Counted from the first letter of the stretch, positions 47,501 to 53,256 are shown. The stretch: 57,147 bases of DNA from a virus (IMGVR_UViG_3300031766_002224:1-57147), one strand, 5' to 3'. Translations and numbers: made by a program. The notes: generated by a model not told the origin, from the letters alone.

Positions 47501-47732
47501 GGCGACCAGATAGACAATCAAACCACCCGTTGTGATCTAAAGGTATTGTCACGTCTCGTACTTGGCCGTCCGGTGTGTTGTGTATTAGTCCTGTAGTGTC
47601 TTGTATTACGCCCAGGGCGAACTTAATCGCAAGGATATCTTTACCCACTTCTCCGAACATGCGGCGAGTATATGAGATGCTTCCATCCGGGGTATTTATC
47701 TCTATTTTAAATGGTGGGGCCTGACCGGTCAT
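38538..47732 (-). CDS. Giant 3064-residue tail/baseplate protein, peptidoglycan-binding-like N-terminus
   Basis: An uninterrupted 9.2-kb frame upstream of gp25. Residues about 30-105 resemble a peptidoglycan-binding-like three-helix unit: G-K-D-I-L-A-I-K-F-A-L-G-V, N-G-W-F-D, then F-D-S-K-M-Q-R-A-L-T-M-Y-Q. Residues about 1000-1072 form a striking Pro- and aromatic-rich, amphipathic stretch (L-P-S-F-Y-L-P-P-F-P-R-I-P-V-L-G-W) followed by helices with I-L-I-R-I-A-C-S-F-A-R. Most of the rest is helical and acidic. It is far longer than any T4 baseplate or tape-measure protein. Candidate roles are a huge hub or wedge scaffold, or a tape measure with baseplate domains. An AGAGGA site precedes the ATG. 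Confidence 0.85.
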   Translation of the reverse strand: MTGQAPPFKIEINTPDGSISYTRRMFGEVGKDILAIKFALGVIQDTTGLIHNTPDGQVRDVTIPLDHNGWFDCLSGRPISVEQAATFDSKMQRALTMYQSQNQFLILCYLFEKYGVKNLLDATSQGYSSILVEKQEEYSRSILQQLDAMEVLFNQELGNLGEATLAIMHGWLPHTTISNTGYVHSSAHFFATARETVVDVLPEVLIEDFDSGRLGQTKEDLLNSGFVQDSIKYNNLDELGAYLEIVSSNTQWLDGNSSIFPYGSIRYNILRENISVLYSFSKSTIENYNSNQLAQNMQTPQQATDNLRRVFYPDPFVATEPFYISQDKTGYYLETEFLLSAEGPLPSYDEEVIKDMEDKALDEVVKKNSKTNVWYLPTMDEFVSTTLFGSDGPKPPEHIGFYPIGSSKELKKNIERFVQIKRKITETEEQMSLIGNFNSSTNETLRLQVLQQKIDALAEEYEEDITAEDKINSFWVLSTEPGAARAAQSEEGPTVQTWRDVDGWGNEPPMVKFIEFKTPSMRPGQHYRALFELSTRKLDLIKDGLDIPIATPNAEPEEAQSESTQDDCAPGDISEAIRTKEEYRVHARKKRREIVRKLREEAQRSETARASVGQSPTIDLGKQGPFDLNSALKSILGMDLNGASDHEYTRMVLSKLGDVGTNVFQKLDLFDTDAEYFNNIANDSNKELKKKDANGRPQFSALQITLEEMTERINIIVKDLQESAEIISSEGIVFKKGSKFNAKEESGLMKTFLAEFVDVLLLSAKDYWGPAVSTYMEQNPSKTNIIIGFEYVEPKTGTKTYMGPKYGKKIVECAIFLENDTSIDGKWWPTAGGKNIGDVTSGAFNLVETPSTTPNWDPAPVQEAFKSKALSRPRTVNYISNILEMTGLLTDRPGEIISVFDDGRGSCKDLGFNFEKRQAASYVATFTTGLQVKTPPASSIGPAWSKIGKDEFVDPANEYWDTSAKNWESSFNDTFDEEAALRAMGDMCTMEDLYKEFFDKLDLASLLCDWLKCIRLPGFDIKLPSFYLPPFPRIPVLGWYAAVWRFLQDNIKQILIRIACSFARALIDKLAIPFCEEQLRDFVAAGSLTGDTAFAPALAASLVDIGIAPERKESAKVFFEDVANITTGQELCRLLSGKPLDNASMLMVQRLLEKNGLEGDLVNESDILNYFDLIGTLLPYGICEELQKSTTLATPKSCVEISDYLSDIRNRLQTGDSTLSDEEIDKVVQMAKDEMNKKQDDLRALSGNNVGNLIPDAYRPGDPSAIVSDYPDFLKKELDNTIKNCFSGAKDSYVSALDAYVPAMSLNLPTEPEAGTDQYSDSQSLKFEASLTQLAAYVASLENQTPAFNQYTQQVLGQGPEEITQDRAQELINKGGELYKRAKKLKELIEFHKQCFVSSGRPQDGRRKARPGAGKLYIDGPPPPAQVPDENGQIRLVAEQVHTIGWGTDGEEFTRTYRPLETLVPGSEYEDFLSERGFAWEFHGLSYVLFHVITGALRGYWQLHRDNSSFDYTNLPTVRHVPVFIQQLEVAAGLRGNAFMGTDEESPSTAVVQSLKFIIDNYRDEMITAAQEADDEYQRRRNSGDPDSLGQEEEPAWLTKLFELILDSGRFQPDLSSEDQERYQTDGLPYLSFQGYYDEHKDNIWQKDPFQFSNEEDLDYSTLTLEKQYQYAELFREYRITNLDELLEDIDSLIREFEIKNNETGDWDPIPRLGVNNPYSPNSVTEQEFIDYFIAPEKESGVPYDSEVRSAKFLDYIIKISDPTKDIFSGALMKLNTPVDVNWYNAMLLYTLFETEEVPFKEVEGKTHHVFAKNRVTRSPKDFVMACHRPSGGPLDALVDRELTTVWRFNAEGAPRMEAQGGSYRGVLNQLERGAAGYEFFTTGVESISYEEYYESITDPDSRGEFVLSAIPLERYTGMVALRGFSDSDYQVFQQIVSEISSRFSDDDSPVACAEIREEFKHIYEEFLSSRDGSNSEDYEWNIYQRKSLETNDSTEGTPYHITSSLAAAAKAMERHFSLDINLSRDYEIRDTALTHFPQSARFRLLYSQALAEIEYFRPYMPSVGDGGPRSGGFKLNPWLAASLDNPLVPESLRLKSTLEVFETIQHAITNSIDNRGSYVREGRKERILSAVTDAEGIHHFESVATILDQRGPNHPGLLKLINERLTGLTDTIIETFRNRPSIVTPKHLLMLDKVMNNTEILKSSGTAITELSLQLGLYHPKIEYIEYPSKTGLERYDITISSDFHLGQPNDTKPKTFKFCEPLPLSMTRHNRPDPGHLPVGQNEEKYYSKRESFMRLAIQSIQGGLGYRAPRGTDNLKKKLYEDLFLEKQQNIMSSLLDEIRDSRLFDKDYAEELDRRISAKPSYNESTGCVTNRYGLVEASSLSFDKVILEETHAEIMKETAKPENSTVNRDFDDPGPIDIAMQSISLKAFVRVCILDTMLKGGLAYSVWDIEPIISDPLFIEYVIEHVKGELESSSFLRSKWRRIVEKTVGITNPNSALRRLIEQEIIKFPDFSKQAFNFDRRDVDFYDWYTEEKIGGVQELTSDIEFFQYRRELEDNNSTALPFVSPQDSHFFLEDYVRISGEILDPDLLSELEDARRGLETEHPDFSRAYFAIENPEEKEIVFPTWAFDSLIKVLSGHVETVRYRNIIEQSEFHHGIRLISKFYDEDLVEYLKNNYQEDIHENSRIQKSFLVAEQNEAGPLGLTRSADYSAAASFREIVHLPLVSEERVLDLETCESIFSGRTGTGVIHHRKYMVSRLKAREEYRHVFDHIFPIRRYMTINSIFATAVLSGYNGLPTLFSPTKAAIAFLGMVASTPMSQRDQLIPLSAADFRNIMKNNWPTHPESADCFDFPLPSAEFFIKFIKDLWKLITELPSILFRGVANVIDPAYKEMRQHYLNCDIKNLSWEGLSVETLEDSLVNGLYLPGGPDAPRGKNNGKYAPIVHTGAIDMLGSLAHLLAWNPKPLGITLAKTISYAFSGNLPMLDLSMAFAIPCLDVSEAWAPKPEGKYDIGQFGRYGHPLSPFTVLALSTPQLESDKNLKRPNCSKIKPAEYTECDEE

Positions 47733-47754
47733 TTCTGTTTTCCTCTTTTTTTTC

Positions 47755-48834
47755 CTAGTTCAATGTAACGTGTCTACTTGCTAAACAGGCTCCACCTTCA
47801 TCTGATACATAGTTCTGACTAATAAAAGGAATATTTGCCATCTTCATTAAATTTATTTGTGTCAACTGAGTCATGAACGAAAGTTGAAGCATCATATTTC
47901 TAGCTTGGGCGATTGGATCTTGGGTTGACATGCCTGTTGCGGTTCCATATATCGACGATGCAAAGCGTTCGTTCATTTGTTTTTGTTCCAGAACAACGTT
48001 GTTAATTATTTCTAAGGTGTCTTGGAATGCTTCAGCTATTGAATCTATGCACATTTTCAGCTCGTTATACCTTACTGCGGGAGTTGTTGGGCGTACATCG
48101 GCTGATTGTCCGTTCTTAACCACCAGGTGAATCCTTCCGGATTCATTAATCTTATAGTTATTCGAATCATGTGTGGTATCTACGTCGCCACCTGCGACGA
48201 TGTAAATGTCTCTTCGAGAATGCAATCTAAGTTTATCTGCCTTGAGCATTATCGCGCTACACGGGCCCTTGTCCTCTTTCATTGGTGATGACACCTTGTT
48301 GTGAGCTAGGTTAACTTTCACTTTCTTTAACCCAAAATAGTCGTCAACTTGACACATCTGAGATATGTAAATTCTTGCAGCGTCCATGATGAAGCCCGGG
48401 TGAGAGCCCACTGTAAGCCTATCATTCAACGTTGGGGGCCTTCTGGTCTTGTATAAGGGTGGCAAACCCTGCGGATAGATACCGTGCATGGATTTCTTCA
48501 GCGCGAAAGGTGCACCTCGACCAACGACAATATCAATTGCGCCGGCGCCCATATGGTCAGAGAAGCCGGACACGTGACTAGTTTGTAGGACGCCCGCGGC
48601 CGGATTTTCCTCTGAGCCGTGGGGCACAACATTTCTATCTGGTCCGAATGTGTTCCTATCTCTTCCCATTATAATCATCGTGTTATTATCAACTTTGGGT
48701 TGAATAATGTGGTCCCCTTTTCTGCGGGGATATGCCGGTACCGGCTCTTCCAAGTGCTTAGTGCCGCGGCCATCGTTAGATGTAGGCGCCACATGATGTT
48801 TGTTTCTTTGTTTATCCACGATAAAAATCTCCAT
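47755..48834 (-). CDS. Baseplate/tail-spike structural protein
   Basis: A 359-residue protein by my choice of ATG 48834, which overlaps the previous gene by 23 bases; the longer frame begins with an unlikely TTG, and a GTG at 48819 behind a GGAG site is an alternative. It contains G-F-S-D-H-M-G-A-G-A-I-D-I near residue 90, A-R-I-Y-I-S-Q-M near 155, and a beta-rich block including A-I-M-L-K-A-D-K-L-R-L, R-R-D-I-Y-I-V-A-G-G, typical of needle or spike proteins at the tail tip. The C-terminal 110 residues are helical. It probably belongs to the hub or central spike, as gp5 in T4, but no lysozyme domain is visible. Confidence 0.75.
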   Translation of the reverse strand: MEIFIVDKQRNKHHVAPTSNDGRGTKHLEEPVPAYPRRKGDHIIQPKVDNNTMIIMGRDRNTFGPDRNVVPHGSEENPAAGVLQTSHVSGFSDHMGAGAIDIVVGRGAPFALKKSMHGIYPQGLPPLYKTRRPPTLNDRLTVGSHPGFIMDAARIYISQMCQVDDYFGLKKVKVNLAHNKVSSPMKEDKGPCSAIMLKADKLRLHSRRDIYIVAGGDVDTTHDSNNYKINESGRIHLVVKNGQSADVRPTTPAVRYNELKMCIDSIAEAFQDTLEIINNVVLEQKQMNERFASSIYGTATGMSTQDPIAQARNMMLQLSFMTQLTQINLMKMANIPFISQNYVSDEGGACLASRHVTLN

Positions 48835-49483
48835 GAGATTCTTCAAGGACACCGGTATGCATTGAATCAAAATCTTTAGTGTAAGAAACTGTTACATACT
48901 CCCAAATACCAGGAGGGGCGCCTGACTCAGAATACTTGTAGAACACGGGATGCATGATTATTTTCGTAAATTCTTTATAAAGGTCCGGATAGATTTCTTT
49001 CATATCCTTCTTCCTTTTGGCGCTGTATTCTTTTTCAACCTTTTCAAATTCATCATTCTTTTGACCTTCTTGCTTGATTGGTTCTCCGGTGCCGGCGTAC
49101 AAGTCAAGGTATTTTTGGTACGTTTTATAATCTGGAAATGGTAATATTCCTGAAACTTCAGGTATATAGCAGTGCACTTTCACTATCGATGCATCTTTTT
49201 TTGGCTCAAGTACTTTACCTGATTTTTGCATCACACTCTTATAGAAAGAACTATCAGCTGGGTATTTCTTCAAGAACTTGTCTAGGCTCATGTCACTAGC
49301 TGACAACACTATTCCTCCAAATTGAGCGGAGGTTTTTGATGTGGAGGCATGCTTTTTTCTTATCCACTTAACTGAATTAGCCAAGTGTTGTATTGGGCTA
49401 ACTGATGGATCGTTTTGTAATACTCCAGATGGCTTTGAGGTGGCCGGGGATTGGTTTTGTATATCAGTCGGTTTCTGACTCAT
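48812..49483 (-). CDS. Baseplate hub-region protein, unknown fold
   Basis: A 223-residue protein preceding the spike-like gene. The N-terminal 45 residues are Ser/Pro/Gln-rich and flexible. A beta-like core follows, with I-V-K-V-H-C-Y-I-P-E-V and L-P-F-P-D-Y, then a charged helix (E-K-V-E-K-E-Y-S-A-K-R-K-K), then I-I-M-H-P-V-F-Y-K-Y and G-I-W-E-Y-V-T-V-S-Y. The strand pattern interrupted by a helical insertion could be an OB-like fold as in the gp5/gpV N-terminal domain, which is inference. It overlaps the 106-residue gene by 20 bases. Likely part of the hub-spike assembly. Confidence 0.75.
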   Translation of the reverse strand: MSQKPTDIQNQSPATSKPSGVLQNDPSVSPIQHLANSVKWIRKKHASTSKTSAQFGGIVLSASDMSLDKFLKKYPADSSFYKSVMQKSGKVLEPKKDASIVKVHCYIPEVSGILPFPDYKTYQKYLDLYAGTGEPIKQEGQKNDEFEKVEKEYSAKRKKDMKEIYPDLYKEFTKIIMHPVFYKYSESGAPPGIWEYVTVSYTKDFDSMHTGVLEESHGDFYRG

Positions 49484-49784
49484 CGTTTGGCTCCTTTAGG
49501 TTTATCAGGTCGAACAGCTCTTGCTTATCTTCTTCAGTTATTCTTTCATTTCCGGTTTGTTTCTTTTGAACCAGTGCAGCTATTTTGACTAATTGTTCAT
49601 TTGAGCGCTGCAGTGTTTCTAAATATTTGGCGGCTATTAAACCGAACTCCCTATGACGATCGTCGCCTGACTGCATAAATTTCATCAAACTCATTAGCAG
49701 GGTTTGTGTCGCTGCTCGGTCGTCTGTTATGTTTTTAGTTGCTTTTTCTATAAAGTTTTCTAGTTCATTGTGTTTTTTTGCCAT
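49464..49784 (-). CDS. Small helical protein, unknown function
   Basis: A 106-residue, all-helical, charged protein (M-A-K-K-H-N-E-L-E-N-F-I; L-L-M-S-L-M-K-F-M; L-I-A-A-K-Y-L-E-T-L-Q). It lies between the late sigma factor and the hub genes and overlaps the hub gene by 20 bases. The coiled-coil character and size recall small terminase subunits and chaperones, but neither a DNA-binding helix-turn-helix nor any other diagnostic motif can be shown. The 27-bp gap upstream is AT-only in appearance and contains no convincing ribosome site. Confidence 0.7.
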   Translation of the reverse strand: MAKKHNELENFIEKATKNITDDRAATQTLLMSLMKFMQSGDDRHREFGLIAAKYLETLQRSNEQLVKIAALVQKKQTGNERITEEDKQELFDLINLKEPNDESETD

Positions 49785-49811
49785 AAAATAATTAGAAAAT
49801 AATAAAATTTA

Positions 49812-50519
49812 TTACTTAATCCACTTTGTTTTAAAAAGTCTATACTTTTCTCTTAGTTTATTCAAATTGTTTACTACCTGTTTGGTATTCAAACCTGTCA
49901 ATTCTCTCAAATAAAGATACACGGCTTTTTTGTTAAAAATTTCTATGTCGTCGATATTGTGTAACAACACTTTCACAGCCTCTAATACTGCCTTTTCGTT
50001 GGGTTTAAGATTCCCGGTGTCCCATTTGTCTACCTGCTGTAAAAGACAGAGCCAAAATTCGGCCTCTTCTCTTTGGTCTAGATATCCGGGGGCTCCGGAG
50101 GAAGTCCCTAGCGAGTCCGAACCCCCTGATTGTACTAGGTTTTCATAAGAGACTTCTCTTCTTAGTTGCTTAGAGTTCTTCTTTACCTTGTGTATGAACC
50201 AGTTTTTTGTAACTACGGAGAAATAAGAAAAAGCCTTTGAACCCTTCTTCGGATCATATTTGTCCAATATTGTTGTTAGCCAAATTTTACAGTCATCCCT
50301 AAGATAATCTATATTTGGCAAGTTGTTGAATTTATAAGTAAAAATAATCTTATTAACCATCTCATCAAAAGCCGGTTGTATCAACTTGATATACAGTGTT
50401 GATTTCTCTTGCCGGCTTGGCGAAAGAGCGTATTTCACAATAGCCTCTTCGTGGACTTTCGTGAAATAATTATTTTTAGTCTTCTTTCTTCTCTTCTTCT
50501 GCAAGCTCTGTTTCCTCAT
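49812..50519 (-). CDS. gp55: Late-transcription sigma factor, T4 gp55-like
   Basis: A 235-residue sigma factor. The region-2-like core is clear around residues 45-115: K-I-W-L-T-T-I-L-D-K-Y-D-P-K-K-G, then A-F-S-Y-F-S-V-V-T-K-N-W-F-I-H-K, as in T4 gp55, which directs host RNA polymerase to late promoters using only a -10-like element. The N-terminus is basic (K-K-R-R-K-K-T-K); the C-terminal half is helical with N-T-K-Q-V-V-N-N-L-N-K-L-R-E, possibly a helix-turn-helix. T4 gp55 is 185 residues, so this one is longer. It overlaps the preceding membrane-protein gene by 44 bases, and no strong ribosome site is visible, so coupling to that gene is likely. Confidence 0.9.
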   Translation of the reverse strand: MRKQSLQKKRRKKTKNNYFTKVHEEAIVKYALSPSRQEKSTLYIKLIQPAFDEMVNKIIFTYKFNNLPNIDYLRDDCKIWLTTILDKYDPKKGSKAFSYFSVVTKNWFIHKVKKNSKQLRREVSYENLVQSGGSDSLGTSSGAPGYLDQREEAEFWLCLLQQVDKWDTGNLKPNEKAVLEAVKVLLHNIDDIEIFNKKAVYLYLRELTGLNTKQVVNNLNKLREKYRLFKTKWIK

Positions 50520-50772
50520 TTAGTATTAAGTCTATCTCGTTTAAGTTCTTAGACAATTCTTTAGCATGTTCCATAAGGGATTTTAAAGTCTCATCGCCAT
50601 AAAACATCTCTAGTTCATGTATAGTACTGATATGTCCCGTGAATCCCTTAATCATCTCTGATATATTATTTATATTGTCGTTCGCTTCTGACATAGCTTC
50701 AAGCAGCCATCTTATATATATAAACGAAAACAGGTTCACTAGAAAGCTTCCCCAAAATAACCAAAACCACAT
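50476..50772 (-). CDS. Membrane-anchored helical protein, unknown function
   Basis: A 98-residue protein with an N-terminal membrane helix (residues 2-22, W-F-W-L-F-W-G-S-F-L-V-N-L-F) and a charged, coiled-coil-like remainder containing H-E-L-E-M-F-Y-G-D-E-T-L. The C-terminal 15 residues are almost all acidic or basic (E-E-T-E-L-A-E-E-E-K-K-E-D). A GGGAG site precedes the ATG. Its end overlaps the sigma-factor start by 44 bases in another frame. The topology resembles an i-spanin, but the helix is short and the gene is far from the lysis-like cassette, so no function is given. Confidence 0.75.
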   Translation of the reverse strand: MWFWLFWGSFLVNLFSFIYIRWLLEAMSEANDNINNISEMIKGFTGHISTIHELEMFYGDETLKSLMEHAKELSKNLNEIDLILNEETELAEEEKKED

Positions 50773-50773
50773 A

Positions 50774-51025
50774 TTATAACTCCCTTGTTCTTAAATCTTT
50801 TTTTTCTTTTTTTATTTCTGATTTTACATCTCTTATATACTCGTCTACAACCTTTCCGGTGCGCGAGGCAGAAAATGCAGTACTAGTATTTGTATCGTCC
50901 AAGGAAGGGACCCTGAATACCTCTTCGGATTTACACTTCGTGCAGGCCTGTTCGTCGTACGACATAGAGTGCCATACTTCAAAAGAAAATGCACAGGATT
51001 TGCACTTGTAGTGATACAGGGGCAC
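50774..51025 (-). CDS. FmdB-type zinc-ribbon protein
   Basis: An 83-residue protein with the FmdB-family ribbon M-P-L-Y-H-Y-K-C, with zinc ligands Cys8, Cys11, Cys28 and Cys31, followed by E-E-V-F-R-V-P. The family is small and often annotated as putative transcriptional regulators; the evidence for that is slight. The C-terminus is highly charged (I-R-D-V-K-S-E-I-K-K-E-K-K-D-L). It starts with GTG overlapping the upstream stop (TAGTG), and ends 1 base before the membrane-protein gene. Its closeness to the gp55-like sigma factor makes a late-transcription accessory role worth testing. Confidence 0.85.
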   Translation of the reverse strand: MPLYHYKCKSCAFSFEVWHSMSYDEQACTKCKSEEVFRVPSLDDTNTSTAFSASRTGKVVDEYIRDVKSEIKKEKKDLRTREL

Positions 51026-51231
51026 TAGTCTGAACCTGAAGTGTTCTGGACTTCCGGCGCGAAAACATCCTTTTCTATTTTAAAACTAGGGGGATTCAGT
51101 ACGTCTAAGCGCTCCTTTTCTCCAACCTGAAAATTAAAACCCTTTAGTATAGGAACAATATCTGTTTGCTCCAAGAGGGATTTCTGTAGAGCCATCATTA
51201 GGGCCCCGAGTGCTTGATTTGATAACTTCAT
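51025..51231 (-). CDS. Small protein in the sigma-factor cluster, unknown function
   Basis: A 68-residue protein starting M-K-L-S-N-Q-A-L-G-A-L-M-M-A-L-Q-K-S-L, an amphipathic helix, followed by I-V-P-I-L-K-G-F-N-F-Q-V and a Pro-rich end (L-N-P-P-S-F-K). A GGAGC site precedes the ATG. Its location two genes upstream of the sigma-factor cluster's membrane protein and next to the FmdB-like gene suggests a T4 gp33-like coactivator as one possibility, but size and sequence do not show this. It is the first gene after the sugar operon. Confidence 0.75.
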   Translation of the reverse strand: MKLSNQALGALMMALQKSLLEQTDIVPILKGFNFQVGEKERLDVLNPPSFKIEKDVFAPEVQNTSGSD

Positions 51232-51249
51232 TTTATTGCTCCTTTTGTT

Positions 51250-52197
51250 TTACCATTTAAAATTTTGTTTATAAAAATTAACTATTTTACAAATCTGTTC
51301 ATCAAAGTTTTTGATTGGTGACCAACCAATCGATCTTATCTTTTGGTCGTCTAGAGAATATCTAACATCTTGACCTGGTCTTTTAAAATCTAAGTTTACG
51401 TGATTTTTCCAATCCATTGTACTGTCGAACGCATTGATAATCTTCTTTACTGTTAATATGTTTTCCTGTTCGAATCCACCAGAAATATTGTATATTTCGT
51501 TTTTCACGCCGCTTTTCATAATTTCCAAAACTGCGTTTGAAGTATCCTCTACATGTAGCCAATTTCTAACGGGAGTGCCTTCATCGTGAAGTCTTATTTT
51601 TTTATTTCTTTTCAATAATTTGACAACCAGTGGTACTAATTTTTCTGGATATTGATAATTCCCGTAATTATTTGTGGGCCTTAGTATCACATACTCTATT
51701 CCATATGTTCGCGCCCAAGATGTAATCATTAGGTCGGCAGCTGCTTTCGAAGCCGAATATGGATTACTAGGGTTCATAAGGTCGTTTTCTTTGTGGCTAC
51801 CCGATGCGATATCACCATACACCTCATCTGTACTAAAATGAAGCAACACTGGCCTTGAACAGACATTACTTGGTTTTTTCCTTATCAAATCAAGAATGTT
51901 TTGAATTCCAAGTATATTTGTCTTTGTAAATTCTTTACTGTCCTGGATACTGTTCCCTACGTGTGTTTCTGCGGCGGTATTGATTATGTAATCACAGTCA
52001 GGTATCGAATCTATTTCACAAATATCTTCTCTTTTAAAAGTAAAATTTTTGTCCTCTAGGAATTCGGGTAACAGTTCGTTGTTTGCCGCGTAGGTACATT
52101 TATCTATTCCCAGAACCTTATATCCCAGATTCAAGCAGTCCCTTGTTATCTGAGAGCCTATAAACCCTAAGCACCCTGTTATCACTACAATTTTCAA
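51250..52197 (-). CDS. dTDP-glucose 4,6-dehydratase-like SDR (RmlB family)
   Basis: A 315-residue extended short-chain dehydrogenase. I start it at TTG 52197 (L-K-I-V-V-I-T-G), one base after the cupin stop and six bases after GGAG, because the longer frame adds 20 residues with no fold. It has the NAD-binding G-C-L-G-F-I-G-S (residues 8-15), F-S-T-D-E-V-Y-G (121-128), catalytic Tyr147-x3-Lys151 (Y-S-A-S-K), and L-R-P-T-N-N-Y-G-N-Y-Q-Y-P. The Thr-Asp-Glu triple marks 4,6-dehydratases, which make 4-keto-6-deoxy nucleotide sugars. R-P-G-Q-D-V-R-Y also fits RmlB. It closes the sugar operon and may use a nucleotide sugar made elsewhere; substrate is unproven. Confidence 0.88.
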   Translation of the reverse strand: MKIVVITGCLGFIGSQITRDCLNLGYKVLGIDKCTYAANNELLPEFLEDKNFTFKREDICEIDSIPDCDYIINTAAETHVGNSIQDSKEFTKTNILGIQNILDLIRKKPSNVCSRPVLLHFSTDEVYGDIASGSHKENDLMNPSNPYSASKAAADLMITSWARTYGIEYVILRPTNNYGNYQYPEKLVPLVVKLLKRNKKIRLHDEGTPVRNWLHVEDTSNAVLEIMKSGVKNEIYNISGGFEQENILTVKKIINAFDSTMDWKNHVNLDFKRPGQDVRYSLDDQKIRSIGWSPIKNFDEQICKIVNFYKQNFKW

Positions 52198-52198
52198 C

Positions 52199-52555
52199 TC
52201 AATCTCCCCGTTGGATTCTATGTGAGTCGGAGTCAAAATGTTGAGTTGAAAATTCAAACAATTCTGTATCTTCTATAGCTTCCATTTGATGCTTCAATCC
52301 CCTGTATACATGGAAGTTTTCTCCCCTCGATAGGACAACTTCCTTTGCGGTGGCGATATCTTCGCTATCTGAGTACCTCACTTTAATCTTTCCGGATTGT
52401 ACGTAGAAGACTTCATCTTTTAGCTCATGGTAGTGCCAGGAACATTTCCTGCCCTTTACAAAGTATAGAAGTTTTCCGCAATATTCTTCGTTGTTTACGA
52501 TCCATTTTTCAAACCCCCAACCTTTTGGGACAAATTTAATTGGTAAAGAATTCAC
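52199..52555 (-). CDS. Cupin-domain protein, probable sugar-operon enzyme
   Basis: A 118-residue single-domain cupin. The metal-binding motif is C-S-W-H-Y-H-E-L-K-D-E-V-F-Y-V-Q-S-G with two His and a Glu, followed by a second motif including H-V-Y-R-G-L-K-H. W-G-F-E-K-W-I-V at residues 13-20 resembles the N-terminus of mannose-6-phosphate isomerase/GMP type-II cupins and small sugar isomerases. It is not an RmlC epimerase by sequence. It overlaps the HAD gene by 20 bases and is followed at once by the dehydratase, so it belongs to the sugar pathway; the reaction is not determined. Confidence 0.8.
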   Translation of the reverse strand: MNSLPIKFVPKGWGFEKWIVNNEEYCGKLLYFVKGRKCSWHYHELKDEVFYVQSGKIKVRYSDSEDIATAKEVVLSRGENFHVYRGLKHQMEAIEDTELFEFSTQHFDSDSHRIQRGD

Positions 52556-52856
52556 TATCTTTAACTCCTTTGTCGTCTACATATACATCACCAGAGGGTT
52601 TTCCCAAAACTAATCTGTGGAATTTTAAGCCCCACTTTGTTAGTTGGGTCAAAGTTAAGTCATAGAACATGTTAACCGCTTCCGCCTGGTTGTCATTTGT
52701 TCTGCCCATTCCCCTTGCGGTGAAGAAAACTATATGGTTTCCGTCATCATAAAGTTTGTTAATCTTTTCTATTCGAGACAGAAAAGGGCTAGCTTTTTCA
52801 TAATCTCCGTTTGTTAGGGAGCATATAGTGCCGTCGATGTCAAATATGTATTTCAT
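52536..52856 (-). CDS. Small HAD-family phosphatase
   Basis: A 106-residue minimal HAD hydrolase. Motif I is F-D-I-D-G-T with nucleophile Asp6 and general acid Asp8; motif II is F-F-T-A-R-G (Thr/Ser role); the Lys and acidic motifs are visible in L-G-K-P-S-G-D-V-Y-V-D-D-K. No cap domain is present. Relatives are found in capsule and polysaccharide gene sets, where they remove phosphate from sugar phosphates. It sits between nucleotidyltransferase and cupin genes, overlapping both (17 and 20 bases). A role like GmhB, removing phosphate from a sugar bisphosphate made by the PfkB-type kinase, would fit, though GmhB is larger. Confidence 0.85.
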   Translation of the reverse strand: MKYIFDIDGTICSLTNGDYEKASPFLSRIEKINKLYDDGNHIVFFTARGMGRTNDNQAEAVNMFYDLTLTQLTKWGLKFHRLVLGKPSGDVYVDDKGVKDSEFFTN

Positions 52857-53256
52857 TGTTTAAAATTCTAGTAGTTGAATGTTCTCCTATTCTATCAAAA
52901 AAAACAACTTTTTTTACTAGTTTTTTTCCAACTACTGTTTTTTTTTCCCAATCCGACCCTATGACCATCATGGATATATCGTTTTCCACTAGAAGTTTTT
53001 CCAACTCTCGGTTCGTGGAGTACGTCACCACACTGTCTACTGAAGATAGTTCTTCCAAAAAAGACTTTCTATCCTGAACGTTGTTGAATGGCCTTGTATC
53101 GCCCTTTGAGGCTCTTACCCTCTCATCGGTGTCAATACCCACTACGAGCTTGTCACCAAGAGACCTAGCGTATTGTAAAAGCCTTATATGACCTATGTGA
53201 AGGATATCGAAGCATCCATTCACCCAGACGTTAGTAGTTTGCATTCCACGGCTCAT
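52840..53256 (-). CDS. Nucleotidyltransferase, HldE C-terminal/cytidylyltransferase-like
   Basis: A 138-residue nucleotidyltransferase: V-N-G-C-F-D-I-L-H-I-G-H (residues 12-23) is the HxGH motif that binds the nucleotide, followed by D-T-D-E-R-V-R, K-G-x-x-R-P-F-N, I-G-S-D-W near 100, and the late S-T-T-R-I-L. These features match the C-terminal domain of HldE/RfaE, which makes ADP-heptose, and glycerol-3-phosphate cytidylyltransferase. Together with the separate PfkB-type kinase at 54437-55183 it gives the two halves of HldE as unlinked proteins. It overlaps the epimerase gene by 26 bases; an internal ATG at residue 5 could shorten it. Confidence 0.88.
   Translation of the reverse strand: MSRGMQTTNVWVNGCFDILHIGHIRLLQYARSLGDKLVVGIDTDERVRASKGDTRPFNNVQDRKSFLEELSSVDSVVTYSTNRELEKLLVENDISMMVIGSDWEKKTVVGKKLVKKVVFFDRIGEHSTTRILNNEIHI

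Noticed and set aside
50476-50772. Membrane protein beside the sigma factor as a second i-spanin
   Set aside because: It has TM plus coiled coil, but lies outside any lysis context and ends in a very acidic tail. Topology alone is too weak.
52854-52867. Third copy of the TTGTTTAAAAT block upstream of the HAD gene
   Set aside because: It lies within the coding end of the nucleotidyltransferase (I-L-N-N) and lacks the ACTATTTA partner, so it is probably chance.
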